The position numbers were made by a program, and so were the translations under genes. Below the pieces are notes generated by a model that saw nothing but the letters and a program-made list of their open reading frames with translations, was not told where the DNA came from and made no database searches. A stretch of 64,000 bases of DNA from DASWJZ01 sp963814905 (GTDB lineage Bacteria > Pseudomonadota > Alphaproteobacteria > Rhizobiales > Afifellaceae), in assembly GCA_963814905.1 (NCBI GenBank), contig CAWFEM010000013.1:310001-374000 (forward strand), written 5' to 3'. Positions 1-8,541 of this stretch are shown here, in pieces. How positions within the stretch are numbered: the stretch's first letter is position 1; each line of letters opens with the position of its first letter.

Positions 1-3
1 CCG

Positions 4-1029
4 CTACGCGACGCCGAGCTTTTTTTGCAGGCTCGTCGAAGACGTCGTGTACTGGAAGACCACCCGCTCGTTCGGATGCACGATCCGCTTCGCCGCTTGC
101 GCCATCAACGCCGCTTCGTGGAAACCGCACAGGATGAGCTTCAGCTTGCCCGGATAGAAGTTGATGTCGCCGATCGCAAAGATGCCCGGCTCGGAGGTCT
201 CGTAGCGGACGGTGTCGACCTCGATGCGGTTCTCGGTGAGGTTCAGGCCCCAGTCGGCGACCGGGCCGAGCTTCATAGTGAGCCCGAAGAACGGCAGGAG
301 CCGCGTCGCGCCGATCTCGACGTCGCCGCCGGGCCCCTTGACGACCGCCCCCTCGAGCACACCGTCGCGCCCCACGAGCGCGGCGACCTGGCCGATCTCG
401 AACCGCACGCGGCCGGCGTCGCGCAGCGCCAGCATCTTGTTGACGCTATCCGGCGCGGCGCGGAATTCCGGCCGCCGATGTACGAGCGTGACGCTGTTGG
501 CGACCGGCTCCAGGTTCAACACCCAGTCGAGCGCGGAATCGCCGCCGCCGACGATCATGAGGTCGTGGTCGCGGAAATCCTCCATGCGGCGGACGGCGTA
601 GAAGACGCTCCTTCCCTCAAAGGCGTCGATGCCGGGGATGGGCGGGCGCTTCGGCTGAAACGACCCGCCGCCAGCGGCGACGACAACGACCTTGCAGGCG
701 ACCGTCGTGCCAAGATCGGTGCGCACGCGGAAGCCGGTTTCCGTACGCTCCAGTTCGCTCACCATTTCGCCGAAATGGAATTCCGGTGCGAACGGCCTGA
801 TCTGCTCCATGAGCTTGTCGACCAGCCCCTGCGCGCTGATCTCCGGCCAGCCGGGAATGTCGTAGATCGGTTTTTCCGGATAGAGTTCGGCGCATTGCCC
901 GCCAGCGCGGTCGAGGATGTCGACCAGGTGGCACTTCACGTCGAGCAGGCCGAGTTCGAAGACGGCGAAGAGCCCGACCGGGCCTGCGCCGACGATCAGG
1001 ACATCGGTTTCGACGAAATTCGAGGTCAT
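4..1029 (-). CDS. Ferredoxin--NADP(+) reductase, thioredoxin-reductase-like type
   Basis: About 341 residues. It should pass electrons between NADPH and ferredoxin through FAD in the cytoplasm. The N-terminus has an FAD-binding GAGPVG dinucleotide motif followed by DRAGGQCAELYPEKP, and a second nucleotide-binding motif GGGDSALDW lies mid-protein. The overall form is that of thioredoxin reductase, but there is no CxxC redox pair, which is the hallmark of TrxR-like FNRs of alphaproteobacteria and Firmicutes. The ATG at 1029 (MTSNFVETDVLIVG) was chosen because the longer reading frame adds only arginine-rich, non-conserved sequence. A [2Fe-2S] ferredoxin lies 34 bp upstream on the same strand and is the obvious partner. 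Family call is firm; which pathway it feeds is unknown. Confidence 0.9.
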   Translation of the reverse strand: MTSNFVETDVLIVGAGPVGLFAVFELGLLDVKCHLVDILDRAGGQCAELYPEKPIYDIPGWPEISAQGLVDKLMEQIRPFAPEFHFGEMVSELERTETGFRVRTDLGTTVACKVVVVAAGGGSFQPKRPPIPGIDAFEGRSVFYAVRRMEDFRDHDLMIVGGGDSALDWVLNLEPVANSVTLVHRRPEFRAAPDSVNKMLALRDAGRVRFEIGQVAALVGRDGVLEGAVVKGPGGDVEIGATRLLPFFGLTMKLGPVADWGLNLTENRIEVDTVRYETSEPGIFAIGDINFYPGKLKLILCGFHEAALMAQAAKRIVHPNERVVFQYTTSSTSLQKKLGVA

Positions 1030-1063
1030 CGCAGTTTCCCAGCGCCGCCGTCGGGCGGCCAGT

Positions 1064-1384
1064 TCACGCCTGCTTGGCAGGCACCGTGACCACCAGTCCA
1101 TCGAGCTCGTCGGTCACGTGGATTTGGCAGGAGAGCCTGGAATTCGGCTGGAGCTCGTAGGCGAAATCCAGCATGTCCTCCTCCATCGGCCCCGCCTCGC
1201 CGGTCTTTTCGCGCCATTCCTCCGCCACGTAGACATGGCAGGTCGCGCAGGCACAGGCGCCTCCGCACTCAGCCTCGATCCCGGGAACGCCGTTGCGGAT
1301 GGCGTTTTCCATAACGGTGGAGCCGTTCTCCGCTTCCACCTCGTAGCGGGTTCCGTCGGCTCCAATATAGGTGATCTTTGCCAT
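1064..1384 (-). CDS. [2Fe-2S] ferredoxin, adrenodoxin/FdVI type
   Basis: 106 residues, the usual length for plant/vertebrate-type ferredoxins of the adrenodoxin subgroup. The cluster ligands are visible as CGGACACATC (Cys-x5-Cys-x2-Cys) and a fourth Cys in RLSCQI near the C-terminus, and the HVYV stretch after the third Cys is typical of the subgroup. It is a small soluble electron carrier. It sits directly upstream of a ferredoxin-NADP reductase on the same strand, so the two look like an NADPH-reductase-ferredoxin pair serving an oxygenase or a biosynthetic step encoded elsewhere. It is not next to an isc or suf cluster, so an Fe-S assembly role is not supported by context. Confidence 0.92.
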   Translation of the reverse strand: MAKITYIGADGTRYEVEAENGSTVMENAIRNGVPGIEAECGGACACATCHVYVAEEWREKTGEAGPMEEDMLDFAYELQPNSRLSCQIHVTDELDGLVVTVPAKQA

Positions 1385-1525
1385 GCTGCTCCGGGACGCG
1401 ACAGCATCCGTGGGTCGTGGGAGAGAACCGACCGGGGTTTAGACGGACGCGAAGGCGAGTCAAGGCACGTCGCGGCGCCCGGGGAGCGGCAATGCGCCCC
1501 GTCACGGTGTGCCAAAACGGGACGA

Positions 1526-1861
1526 TCAGATTCCGGTGCGGCGCACGTAGGCGAGCGTCTGCGCGACGGCATCCTCCAGCGGCGCCATATCGAAGTCTTC
1601 CTTGCCGATATCCGCGGCGGCCGCGCGCGCCCGTTGCGCGAGCAACGTCGCTCCTGTCGTCCGGGCCAAGCCGGCGAGCGCACTCATGCGCTGTGCCCGC
1701 ATCTCCGCGTCGAGCGCGGCGTCGATCTGCTGCATTAACCGTTCCACCTCGGCCACAAACAGGGCGAGCACCTCGACCTGCATGTTCGAGTCGCCATTTG
1801 TGTACCGATTCAGCTGGACGGCGTCGAAAACGGGCACCGTGGTCGCGGTCGGCGTCAGCAT
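1526..1861 (-). CDS. Degenerate histidine-phosphotransfer (HPt)-like protein
   Basis: 111 residues. The N-terminus (PVFDAVQLNRYTNGD) and helix LALFVAEVERLMQQID match small alphaproteobacterial HPt proteins. In that family the phosphorylated helix reads AHTLKGSARAxGA; here the aligned segment is MSALAGLARTTGA. The L..G..AR..GA scaffold is kept, but the phospho-accepting His is Ser and the following Lys is Ala. The protein should therefore fold as an HPt four-helix bundle but cannot accept phosphate in the usual way; a binding or inhibitory role is an inference. It is divergent from the growth-pole gene with 364 bp between them. The ATG at 1861 is the first in frame; an ATG 26 codons further in is possible but would cut the conserved N-terminus. 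Confidence 0.7.
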   Translation of the reverse strand: MLTPTATTVPVFDAVQLNRYTNGDSNMQVEVLALFVAEVERLMQQIDAALDAEMRAQRMSALAGLARTTGATLLAQRARAAAADIGKEDFDMAPLEDAVAQTLAYVRRTGI

Positions 1862-1997
1862 CGCCCGCGACCGTCTGCGAATCGCTTAGAGAACTGAGAC
1901 TTCACTTCCGTCGCTCGTCCCAGGCCGTTACCATTTCACGTCTTTCCGTTGCACAATAAGCAATCGCAACGGTTTTTTCCTTTTAACCCTGAGAGTG

Positions 1998-2012
1998 TGG
2001 CACTACAATTGC
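1998..2012 (+). promoter_or_regulatory. Candidate sigma-54 (RpoN) -24/-12 promoter
   Basis: The sequence TGGCAC-N5-TTGC has GG and GC exactly ten bases apart, matching the sigma-54 consensus TGGCACG-N4-TTGC except at one base. It lies in the 364-bp divergent region, about 85 bp before the ATG of a leader ORF that runs into the growth-pole gene. Ten specified bases make chance occurrence upstream of a gene unlikely but not excluded. No enhancer-binding-protein site was identified. Confidence 0.4.
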
Positions 2013-2096
2013 CAGCGGACAAGCGCGGGGGGGCGGACCAGGCGGTCAGCTTTCTGCCTACTTTCGGTTCCAAGGCCAGGACGAGAGTGAGGTGGA

Positions 2097-2225
2097 ATGA
2101 TGGCCGACGAAACTGTGGATGAAGTCGCGCCGGCTGATGCTCGACCTCGATCCTCTATGCCGTCGCCTGCCGCCGTGCGGCAGCGCGTCCGTTGTGTTTT
2201 GTGTACGGACGAAGACGAGTGCTAA
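2097..2225 (+). CDS. Small leader ORF abutting the growth-pole gene
   Basis: A 42-codon ORF (ATG at 2097, or the next codon at 2100) starts MMADETVDEVAPAD and ends CVLCTDEDEC. A good Shine-Dalgarno (GTGAGGTGGA) sits just before the ATG. Its TAA stop at 2223-2225 is followed immediately by the ATG at 2226 of the giant downstream gene, whose own ribosome-binding site is poor. This arrangement (TAAATG) is typical of translational coupling. I recognise no family. It could be a leader peptide that sets translation of the large protein, or a tiny coupled protein. The rest of the 1862-2225 gap holds the sigma-54-like motif and a T-rich run near 1972-1984. Confidence 0.45.
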   Translation: MMADETVDEVAPADARPRSSMPSPAAVRQRVRCVLCTDEDEC

Positions 2226-5200
2226 ATGAGTAAGTTCCGAAAGTCGGATACGACGGAATCGGCTCTCCACGCCGTGGAAGAGGCGCTTAAGATCGACTTC
2301 AAGGGCGGCCTCAGGCCGTCCGTTGCGGGCGTTGCACAGAAGGTCAGAAGAATGGCGACAGGGACTGGAGCGCCGACGACGCGGCAGAACAAAGCGGCGG
2401 AGGAGCAGTCGGAATCCATCACCGGGCCGGAGCGAAATCGAAGCGTGACGGAGCGTAAGCAGCCGGAACGGACGCGCACGCGGCGCGCGGCCAATGACGA
2501 CGTCCGCACGATCGGCAACCTCCTCTATGCGCTGCAGCGGCGCCCGGCATACACGCCCTTCTGGGCCGCGCTGATCGTTTCGCTCGCCTGGATCGGTCTC
2601 GGCCTTTCGTTCGGCCTCTCCGTCTGGGGCGACGAGTTTTCCGCTCTCGGCGGCGTGGAGGACGTCCGGTCCGCACCGCATCTGCTCGGCCTCGCGATCG
2701 GCATTGTCGGCCCCGTCCTCCTGTTCTGGGGCATCGCCGTTCTCGTCTGGCGCGGCCAGGAGATGCGCCTTGTCTCGCGCACGATGACGGAAGTGGCGCT
2801 GCGGCTCGCGGAGCCGGAGAACATCGCCAAGGAATCGATCGTCACGGTCAGCCAGGCGATCCGCCGCGAGGTCGCGGCGATGGGCGACGGCATCGAACGC
2901 GCGCTGGCGCGGGCCAGCGAGCTGGAGGTGCTGGTCCATAACGAGGTGGCGTCGCTGGAGCGCTCCTACACCGACAACGAGCTGCGCGTGCGGCGCCTGA
3001 TCGACGAGCTCGTCACCGAGCGCGAGGCGATCGTCCAGAACGCGGAACGCGTGCGCCAGGCGATCCGCGGCTCGCACGATTCCTTCTCCGCCGACCTCGC
3101 CGGCATCACCGACCAGATCGCGCTCGCCGCCGACAGCTCCGCCAAGCGCATCTCCGACCTCCTCGCCGGCCGCAGCCAGGCGATCACCCAGTCGATCAGC
3201 CAGACCGGCGATCAGGTTGTGGAGCTTCTCGCAACACGCAGCGACAGCCTCTTCCACCGCCTGAACGAGGCGGGCGACAAGCTTTCCGACACCATCATCA
3301 ACCGCGGCGACCTCCTGGTGGAGCGTCTCAATAATTCCGTCGCCAGCGTCTCCGACACGTTCCTGGAGAACAGCGACGTCCTGGTCGACCGGCTGAGCCG
3401 CACCACGAGCAGCCTTTCCGACAGCTTCTCGGAGCGCGCGGAAGGGCTCCTGGAGCGCATCACCGTCACCAGCGAAGGCTTTACCGACGCCATGCTGGCG
3501 CGCGGCGACGACCTCCTGATGCGCATGGAGACATCGAGCGGCCGAACGCTCGACGCCTTCAGCCAACGCGGCGTCGATCTCGTCGACGAGATACAGCAGG
3601 CGGGCGACGCGCTGTCGCGCAGCGTGACCGCGAGCGGCCACGAGGCGACGCAGCAGATGCGCGAGGCCGGCAGCGCCTTCATCGACGCCATGGGCGCGCA
3701 GACCAAGGAGATCGATGCCCGCCTGCGCCAGGCGCAGGACCGCCTCGACACCACCCTCACCGACCGCGCCGGCACCGTGATCGACCGCTTCCAGGCGGCC
3801 GGCGACAAGATCTACCAGGCCGTGACCGTCGACGGCGAGGCGCTGGTCCAGCGCCTCGGGCAGCGCGCCGAGGAAATCGTCGACCTCGTCTCTAACCAGG
3901 CCGACAGCACCACCGGCCGCATCGAGCGCGCCGCGGAGATCGTCAACACGGCGCTTGAGGCGCGCTCCAAGGCGGTGATCGAGCATCTCGGGCAGACCGG
4001 CCAGGCCGTCGCCCGCGCCATGAGCTCGCAGCTTCAGGAGGCGCAGTCCTCACTGGTCGGCGCCGGCGACCGGCTCGACGGCACCGGCCGCTCCGTGGTG
4101 GAATCGCTGGAGCGCCACATCAACGAGGCGGAGACCCTCCTCGTCTCCGCCAACGACCGGATGGTTGAGACCGGCCACGCGGTTGAGGAGCGGCTGCGCA
4201 ACCAGATCGAGGTCGTGGAGAGCGAGCTTGCCGCGGCGGCCGAGCGCTTCACCGGCATCGGCGCGGATACGGAGCGCAACATCATCGTGCAGATCGACCG
4301 CATCGATTCCGCCGTGGAATCGGGCAGCCAGCGGATCGGATCGGCGGGCGAGCGCATCGTCGGAGACGTCCACGAGCAGCTCGGTTCGATCGACTCCGCG
4401 CTGGAAGCCGCCGACCAGCGCTTCCGGCAGGTCGGCTCGGAAGTCGGCGCCGGCGTCGCCGCTCAGATCGCACTCATCGATGCCTCGGTCGACCTCGCCA
4501 AGCAGGGCCTCGACACGACCGGCGAGAGGCTGGTGGTGGAGATCAACAGCCAGATCGGCGCCGTCGACAGCGCGCTCGCGGCCGCGGCCGCCAGCATCAT
4601 CGGCGACATCAACCGCCAGTCCGGCGCGGTGGAGGCGGCGCTTGGGGCCGCCAACGACCGCGTGGGCAAGACCGGCGAGACGGTGAGCCAGGCTTTCGCC
4701 GCGCAGGTCGACCGCATCGAGGACACGGTTGCCTCCGCCAGCTCCCAGCTCGACCAGGGCGGCGCGCGCATCGTCGGCGACATCGAGAGCCAGATCGGCA
4801 ATGTCCATGCGGCGCTCGATTCCGCCAGCGAGCGCTTCCAGAAAGCGGGCGTCGACATGACGCTCGACGTCGGCATCCAGGTTGAGCGCATCGAGGGCGC
4901 GTTGGAGGCCGCCGGCCGCACGCTCGGCGATTCCGGTGAAAAGCTCGTCGGCGACATCAACCGCCAGGTCGGCTCGATCGACGCGGTGCTCGCCTCCGCC
5001 AACGACCGCTTCTCCGCCACCGGCGACCGCATCGGCGCCAATATCGACGAGAAGGTCGAGAACGTCGAAGGCCGGCTCGCCCGCGCCAACGACCGGCTCA
5101 ATAATTCCGGCGACCGCATCGCCGGCAACGTCGTGCAGCAGCTCGGCTCGATCGAGGCGGCGCTGGCGCTCGCCGACGAGCGGCTCGCCACCGCCGGCCG

Positions 5201-8200
5201 CGAGGTCGCCGACCATATCGGCGAGCAGATGAACGTCGTGGAGAACACGCTGCGCGACGCGCAGGGCCGCTTCGAAAGCTCCGGCCGCGACACCGCCACC
5301 GTCATCAGCGACCAGATGGGGGCGCTGAAGGACGTGATCGCCAATACCGGCGAGCAGACGGCGGCGAGCCTTCTGTCGCGCGGGGAAGAGCTGCGGGGCC
5401 AGATCGAGTCGAACATCGAGCGCATCTCCGAGGTGCTCGACACGCGCGGCGGCAGCCTTGCCTCCACGCTCGGCGAGCGTAGCGCCGCTCTCGGCTCGCT
5501 GATCGATACCCGCGTCGCGCAGATCGGCGAGACGCTCGACTCCCGCCTGACCGGCTTTGAGAGCCGCCTGTCGGAGAGCGCGGAAGCCGCCGCCATCCGC
5601 CTCGCCTCCTCCGCCTCCACCATCGAGATCGCGGTGGAAGGCCGCCTTGCCGGCTTCGAGAACCGCGTCACCGCGCGCATCGGCGAGGTGACGCAGAACT
5701 TCGCGCAGCGCGCCGACGGCTTCGCCAATACGCTCGACGACCGCCTGGAGCGCATCAACTCCACGCTCGACGTGCGCGCCCGCCAGATCAGCGAGACGCT
5801 GGTCGCGCGCACGCGCGAAATGGCCGCCGCCTTCCATGACGGCCACAACGAGATGTCGGCGGCGCTCGATACGCGCCTGCAGACCCTCGGCGACCAGCTT
5901 CAGGTGCGCACGACGGAGCTTACCGAGACGATCGCCAACCGGATGATGGAGATCAATCAGGGCTTCGGCGAGCGGCTCCTGGCGCTGGAGAGCGACTTCA
6001 GCGACCGCGCCAACTCGCTGCAGGCGGCGCTCAGCGGCACCAGCGAGATGCTGAACGAGCGCACCGACCATCTGCAGACCACGCTGCAGGCGCGCCATAC
6101 CGACCTCGACCGGCTGCTCGACAACCGCTCAAGCGCGCTCCTGGAAGCGCTCGACACCCGTTCAAGTTCGCTGCTCGACGGCGTCGACGGCCGCGCCAAG
6201 GGGATTTCGGAGAACTTCGCGACCGGCACGAAAACGCTTCTCGACGATCTCGATCAGCGTCGCGAGCGGCTTGTCGACGAGCTCGTCGGCCACGGCAAGA
6301 ACGTCGTCGATACGATCAGCCGCCAGGGCGAGCAGTCGACGGCGGCGTTCGATTCCAATGTCCGCACTTTGCTCGACACGTTGGGCACGCAGTCGACCGC
6401 CATCATGGAGGCGGTGGAAGGCACCAACGAGCGCGTCCGCGGCGAAGTGCAGGACATGGTCGGGCGCCTGGAGACGGCCAACACCGCGCTGCAGACCGTG
6501 CTCGGCGACACCTCGCAGCAGCTCGCCAGCATCGAGTCCACGTTGACGGAGCAGGTCTCCACGCTGCGCGAGGCGCTTTCCGCCGCCGCCACGGATACCG
6601 GCCAGTCGCACCAGCTCCTTGCCGAGCAGGTTAAGACGCTGCGCGAGGTCTCCACCTTCGTGTTGCGCGACATCTCCGCCATGTCGACGCAGTTCGGCGA
6701 ACAGACGCAGGAGCTTTCCGGCGTCAACACGCAGCTCACGCAAACCAACGAGCTGGTGCAGACCGGCCTATCGGAGCGCCGCGAGGCGCTGGAGGCGATC
6801 GCCACGGGGCTTGCGCAGCAGGCGGAAGCGGTCGAGGCGCGTCTCAACCGGCTGACCACGCTTCTCTCCGAGACGCTCGGCACCGCCGAAACCCGCATCA
6901 CCAGCGTCGCCAACACCGTGCGCGACCGCGCCGAGGAGACGACGAAGCGCGCGGCGGAGCTTCTCACCGAGCGGCTCGGCGACGCGCAGGAGCAGATCGC
7001 GACGCTCTCCTCCGAACTCTTCCGCCTGGGCGAAAGCCTCGGCCGCGTTACGGAGGAATCGACGCGCAGCGCTTCGAGCCGCATCAGCGAGGTCATGAGG
7101 GACGCGGAGACGCGCGTCACCGAGGTCGCCGAGGCCATCGCCCGCATCACCCAGGAAGCGGCCGGCGGATCGTCGAGCGTTCTGTCGGACGCGTTGACCG
7201 ACGCGGAGAAGCGCGTCGCGGCGCTGAACGACCAGCTTGGCGAGAAGGCCGAGGAAGCGGCGCGCAACGCCATCGGCCAGTTCGAAACGATGCGCCTTGC
7301 CGCAGTCGCGGAAGGCCAGCGCGCCGTGGAAGGCGTGCAGGCGGCGCGGCTCGCGCTTGAAGAGAAGGTGCGCGAGGCGACGAACGCGTCGAGCGACGAG
7401 CTTCGCACCGCCGCGAGCGGGCTGGTCGGCGAGATCAGCGAAGCCGTAGCGGAAGCGACGCGCCGCTTCGCCACGACAACCGAAGACCTGCGCAAGGCCG
7501 CCCTCGACATGCAGCGGGATCTCGCGCAGACGCGCGACGAGTTGCAGAAGGGTGTGCTCGAAATGCCGGCGGAAGCGATCGAGGCTTCCGGTGCGATGCG
7601 CCGCGCCATCGCCGAGCAGATCGACGCCATCAACGAGCTGACCAAGATCGTGGCCCGGAGCGCGGGCGAGTCGATTCCGACGCCGCCTCCGCCGCGCCCG
7701 ACGATGCCCCAGGCGGCCGCTCCCACGATGCCGGCTCCGGCGCGGGCCGCGCCTGCGCCTGCGCCCGCGAAGAGCGCGCCGCCCGAGCCGTTCGGAAAGC
7801 CGTCCGGCGCGCAAGCCGGTGTGAAGGTCGCGGAGACGGCGTCAAAGCCCGCGCCGACAGCGGCCGCCCCGGCCGCCGAGCCGCTGCCGGGCAAATCGTC
7901 GGGACGGCGCAACGGCGAGGCGCGCGGATGGGTGGCCGACCTTCTCAGGCGCGCGTCCACCGACGAGCCGAAAACGACACCGGCCGCGGAGCCGGATGCC
8001 GCGGAGATCGCGGCGGCGGGCAAGCGTTCGCCGGCGCAGGTGGTGGAGTCGCTGAACTCGCTCTCCATCGACATCGCGCGGGCGATCGACCACGAGGCTT
8101 CGGTGGAGCTGTGGGACCGCTACAAGCGCGGGGAGCGCAACGTCTTCACCCGCCGGCTCTATACGCTGCAGGGACAGAAGACCTTCGACGAGCTCAGGCG

Positions 8201-8381
8201 CAAATATGAGCGCGACACGGACTTCCGCCGCGCGGTCGACAATTACATCGGCGACTTCGAACGGCTTCTGTCGCAGGTCTCCAAGGACGATTCCGACCCG
8301 GCGGTCTCGCGCATGTACCTGACCTCCGACACCGGCAAGGTCTACACCATGCTCGCCCACGCAGCGGGGCGGCTCAGCTAG
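2226..8381 (+). CDS. rgsE: Giant membrane-anchored coiled-coil protein, growth pole ring (GPR/RgsE) homologue
   Basis: 2,051 residues. Residues 1-100 are basic and disordered. Two membrane helices follow (about 112-134 and 152-175). A long helical region of ApoA/E-like coiled coil runs from about 180 to 1810, then a Pro/Ala linker (from about 1815) and a compact C-terminal domain of about 110 residues ending TMLAHAAGRLS. Length, the two N-terminal TM helices and the repetitive coil match the Agrobacterium growth pole ring protein GPR and S. meliloti RgsE (about 2,100 residues), which form a ring at the growing pole and are needed for unipolar growth and rod shape. Residues 621-1019 are tandem 29-residue repeats. 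The start at 2226 abuts the stop of a leader ORF. Annotation pipelines often label such proteins kinesin or apolipoprotein; that is a coiled-coil artefact. Confidence 0.82.
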   Translation: MSKFRKSDTTESALHAVEEALKIDFKGGLRPSVAGVAQKVRRMATGTGAPTTRQNKAAEEQSESITGPERNRSVTERKQPERTRTRRAANDDVRTIGNLLYALQRRPAYTPFWAALIVSLAWIGLGLSFGLSVWGDEFSALGGVEDVRSAPHLLGLAIGIVGPVLLFWGIAVLVWRGQEMRLVSRTMTEVALRLAEPENIAKESIVTVSQAIRREVAAMGDGIERALARASELEVLVHNEVASLERSYTDNELRVRRLIDELVTEREAIVQNAERVRQAIRGSHDSFSADLAGITDQIALAADSSAKRISDLLAGRSQAITQSISQTGDQVVELLATRSDSLFHRLNEAGDKLSDTIINRGDLLVERLNNSVASVSDTFLENSDVLVDRLSRTTSSLSDSFSERAEGLLERITVTSEGFTDAMLARGDDLLMRMETSSGRTLDAFSQRGVDLVDEIQQAGDALSRSVTASGHEATQQMREAGSAFIDAMGAQTKEIDARLRQAQDRLDTTLTDRAGTVIDRFQAAGDKIYQAVTVDGEALVQRLGQRAEEIVDLVSNQADSTTGRIERAAEIVNTALEARSKAVIEHLGQTGQAVARAMSSQLQEAQSSLVGAGDRLDGTGRSVVESLERHINEAETLLVSANDRMVETGHAVEERLRNQIEVVESELAAAAERFTGIGADTERNIIVQIDRIDSAVESGSQRIGSAGERIVGDVHEQLGSIDSALEAADQRFRQVGSEVGAGVAAQIALIDASVDLAKQGLDTTGERLVVEINSQIGAVDSALAAAAASIIGDINRQSGAVEAALGAANDRVGKTGETVSQAFAAQVDRIEDTVASASSQLDQGGARIVGDIESQIGNVHAALDSASERFQKAGVDMTLDVGIQVERIEGALEAAGRTLGDSGEKLVGDINRQVGSIDAVLASANDRFSATGDRIGANIDEKVENVEGRLARANDRLNNSGDRIAGNVVQQLGSIEAALALADERLATAGREVADHIGEQMNVVENTLRDAQGRFESSGRDTATVISDQMGALKDVIANTGEQTAASLLSRGEELRGQIESNIERISEVLDTRGGSLASTLGERSAALGSLIDTRVAQIGETLDSRLTGFESRLSESAEAAAIRLASSASTIEIAVEGRLAGFENRVTARIGEVTQNFAQRADGFANTLDDRLERINSTLDVRARQISETLVARTREMAAAFHDGHNEMSAALDTRLQTLGDQLQVRTTELTETIANRMMEINQGFGERLLALESDFSDRANSLQAALSGTSEMLNERTDHLQTTLQARHTDLDRLLDNRSSALLEALDTRSSSLLDGVDGRAKGISENFATGTKTLLDDLDQRRERLVDELVGHGKNVVDTISRQGEQSTAAFDSNVRTLLDTLGTQSTAIMEAVEGTNERVRGEVQDMVGRLETANTALQTVLGDTSQQLASIESTLTEQVSTLREALSAAATDTGQSHQLLAEQVKTLREVSTFVLRDISAMSTQFGEQTQELSGVNTQLTQTNELVQTGLSERREALEAIATGLAQQAEAVEARLNRLTTLLSETLGTAETRITSVANTVRDRAEETTKRAAELLTERLGDAQEQIATLSSELFRLGESLGRVTEESTRSASSRISEVMRDAETRVTEVAEAIARITQEAAGGSSSVLSDALTDAEKRVAALNDQLGEKAEEAARNAIGQFETMRLAAVAEGQRAVEGVQAARLALEEKVREATNASSDELRTAASGLVGEISEAVAEATRRFATTTEDLRKAALDMQRDLAQTRDELQKGVLEMPAEAIEASGAMRRAIAEQIDAINELTKIVARSAGESIPTPPPPRPTMPQAAAPTMPAPARAAPAPAPAKSAPPEPFGKPSGAQAGVKVAETASKPAPTAAAPAAEPLPGKSSGRRNGEARGWVADLLRRASTDEPKTTPAAEPDAAEIAAAGKRSPAQVVESLNSLSIDIARAIDHEASVELWDRYKRGERNVFTRRLYTLQGQKTFDELRRKYERDTDFRRAVDNYIGDFERLLSQVSKDDSDPAVSRMYLTSDTGKVYTMLAHAAGRLS
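4086..5282 (+). repeat. Fourteen tandem 29-residue coding repeats inside the growth-pole protein
   Basis: Codons 621-1019 break into units of exactly 29 residues, each opening with Gly (GRSVV, GHAVE, GADTE, GERIV, GSEVG, GERLV, GETVS, GARIV, GVDMT, GEKLV, GDRIG, GDRIA, GREVA). Hydrophobic spacing is conserved, with a common core QxGSIDxAL followed by a DRF-like turn. The pair beginning at codon 766 spans 51 rather than 58 residues, that is, exactly seven residues (one heptad) are missing. At the DNA level the copies are diverged, so this is an old protein repeat and not a recent satellite. Confidence 0.85.
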
Positions 8382-8541
8382 GCATGGTGGAGAGAGACGG
8401 TGCGCTCTGCATTGTCTCGGCTTGGTAGCCATGCACCGCACAGCCGGCCCGCCGCTGAACCCTCTCCGGCGTTCCCCACAACCCGTGCACAAGAATTGGC
8501 GGCGCTAGTATAACTAGCCGCCACAACGCGGTGGGGCGGCT

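Noticed and set aside
4086..5282. CRISPR-like periodicity near 4-5 kb
   Set aside because: The period is 87 bp within a coding frame, copies are diverged and there are no spacers; it is a protein repeat.
4050..6098. Long antisense open frames across the growth-pole gene
   Set aside because: The repeats and high GC leave stop-free antisense frames. The plus-strand protein has clear coiled-coil periodicity and membrane helices, so the antisense frames are not genes.
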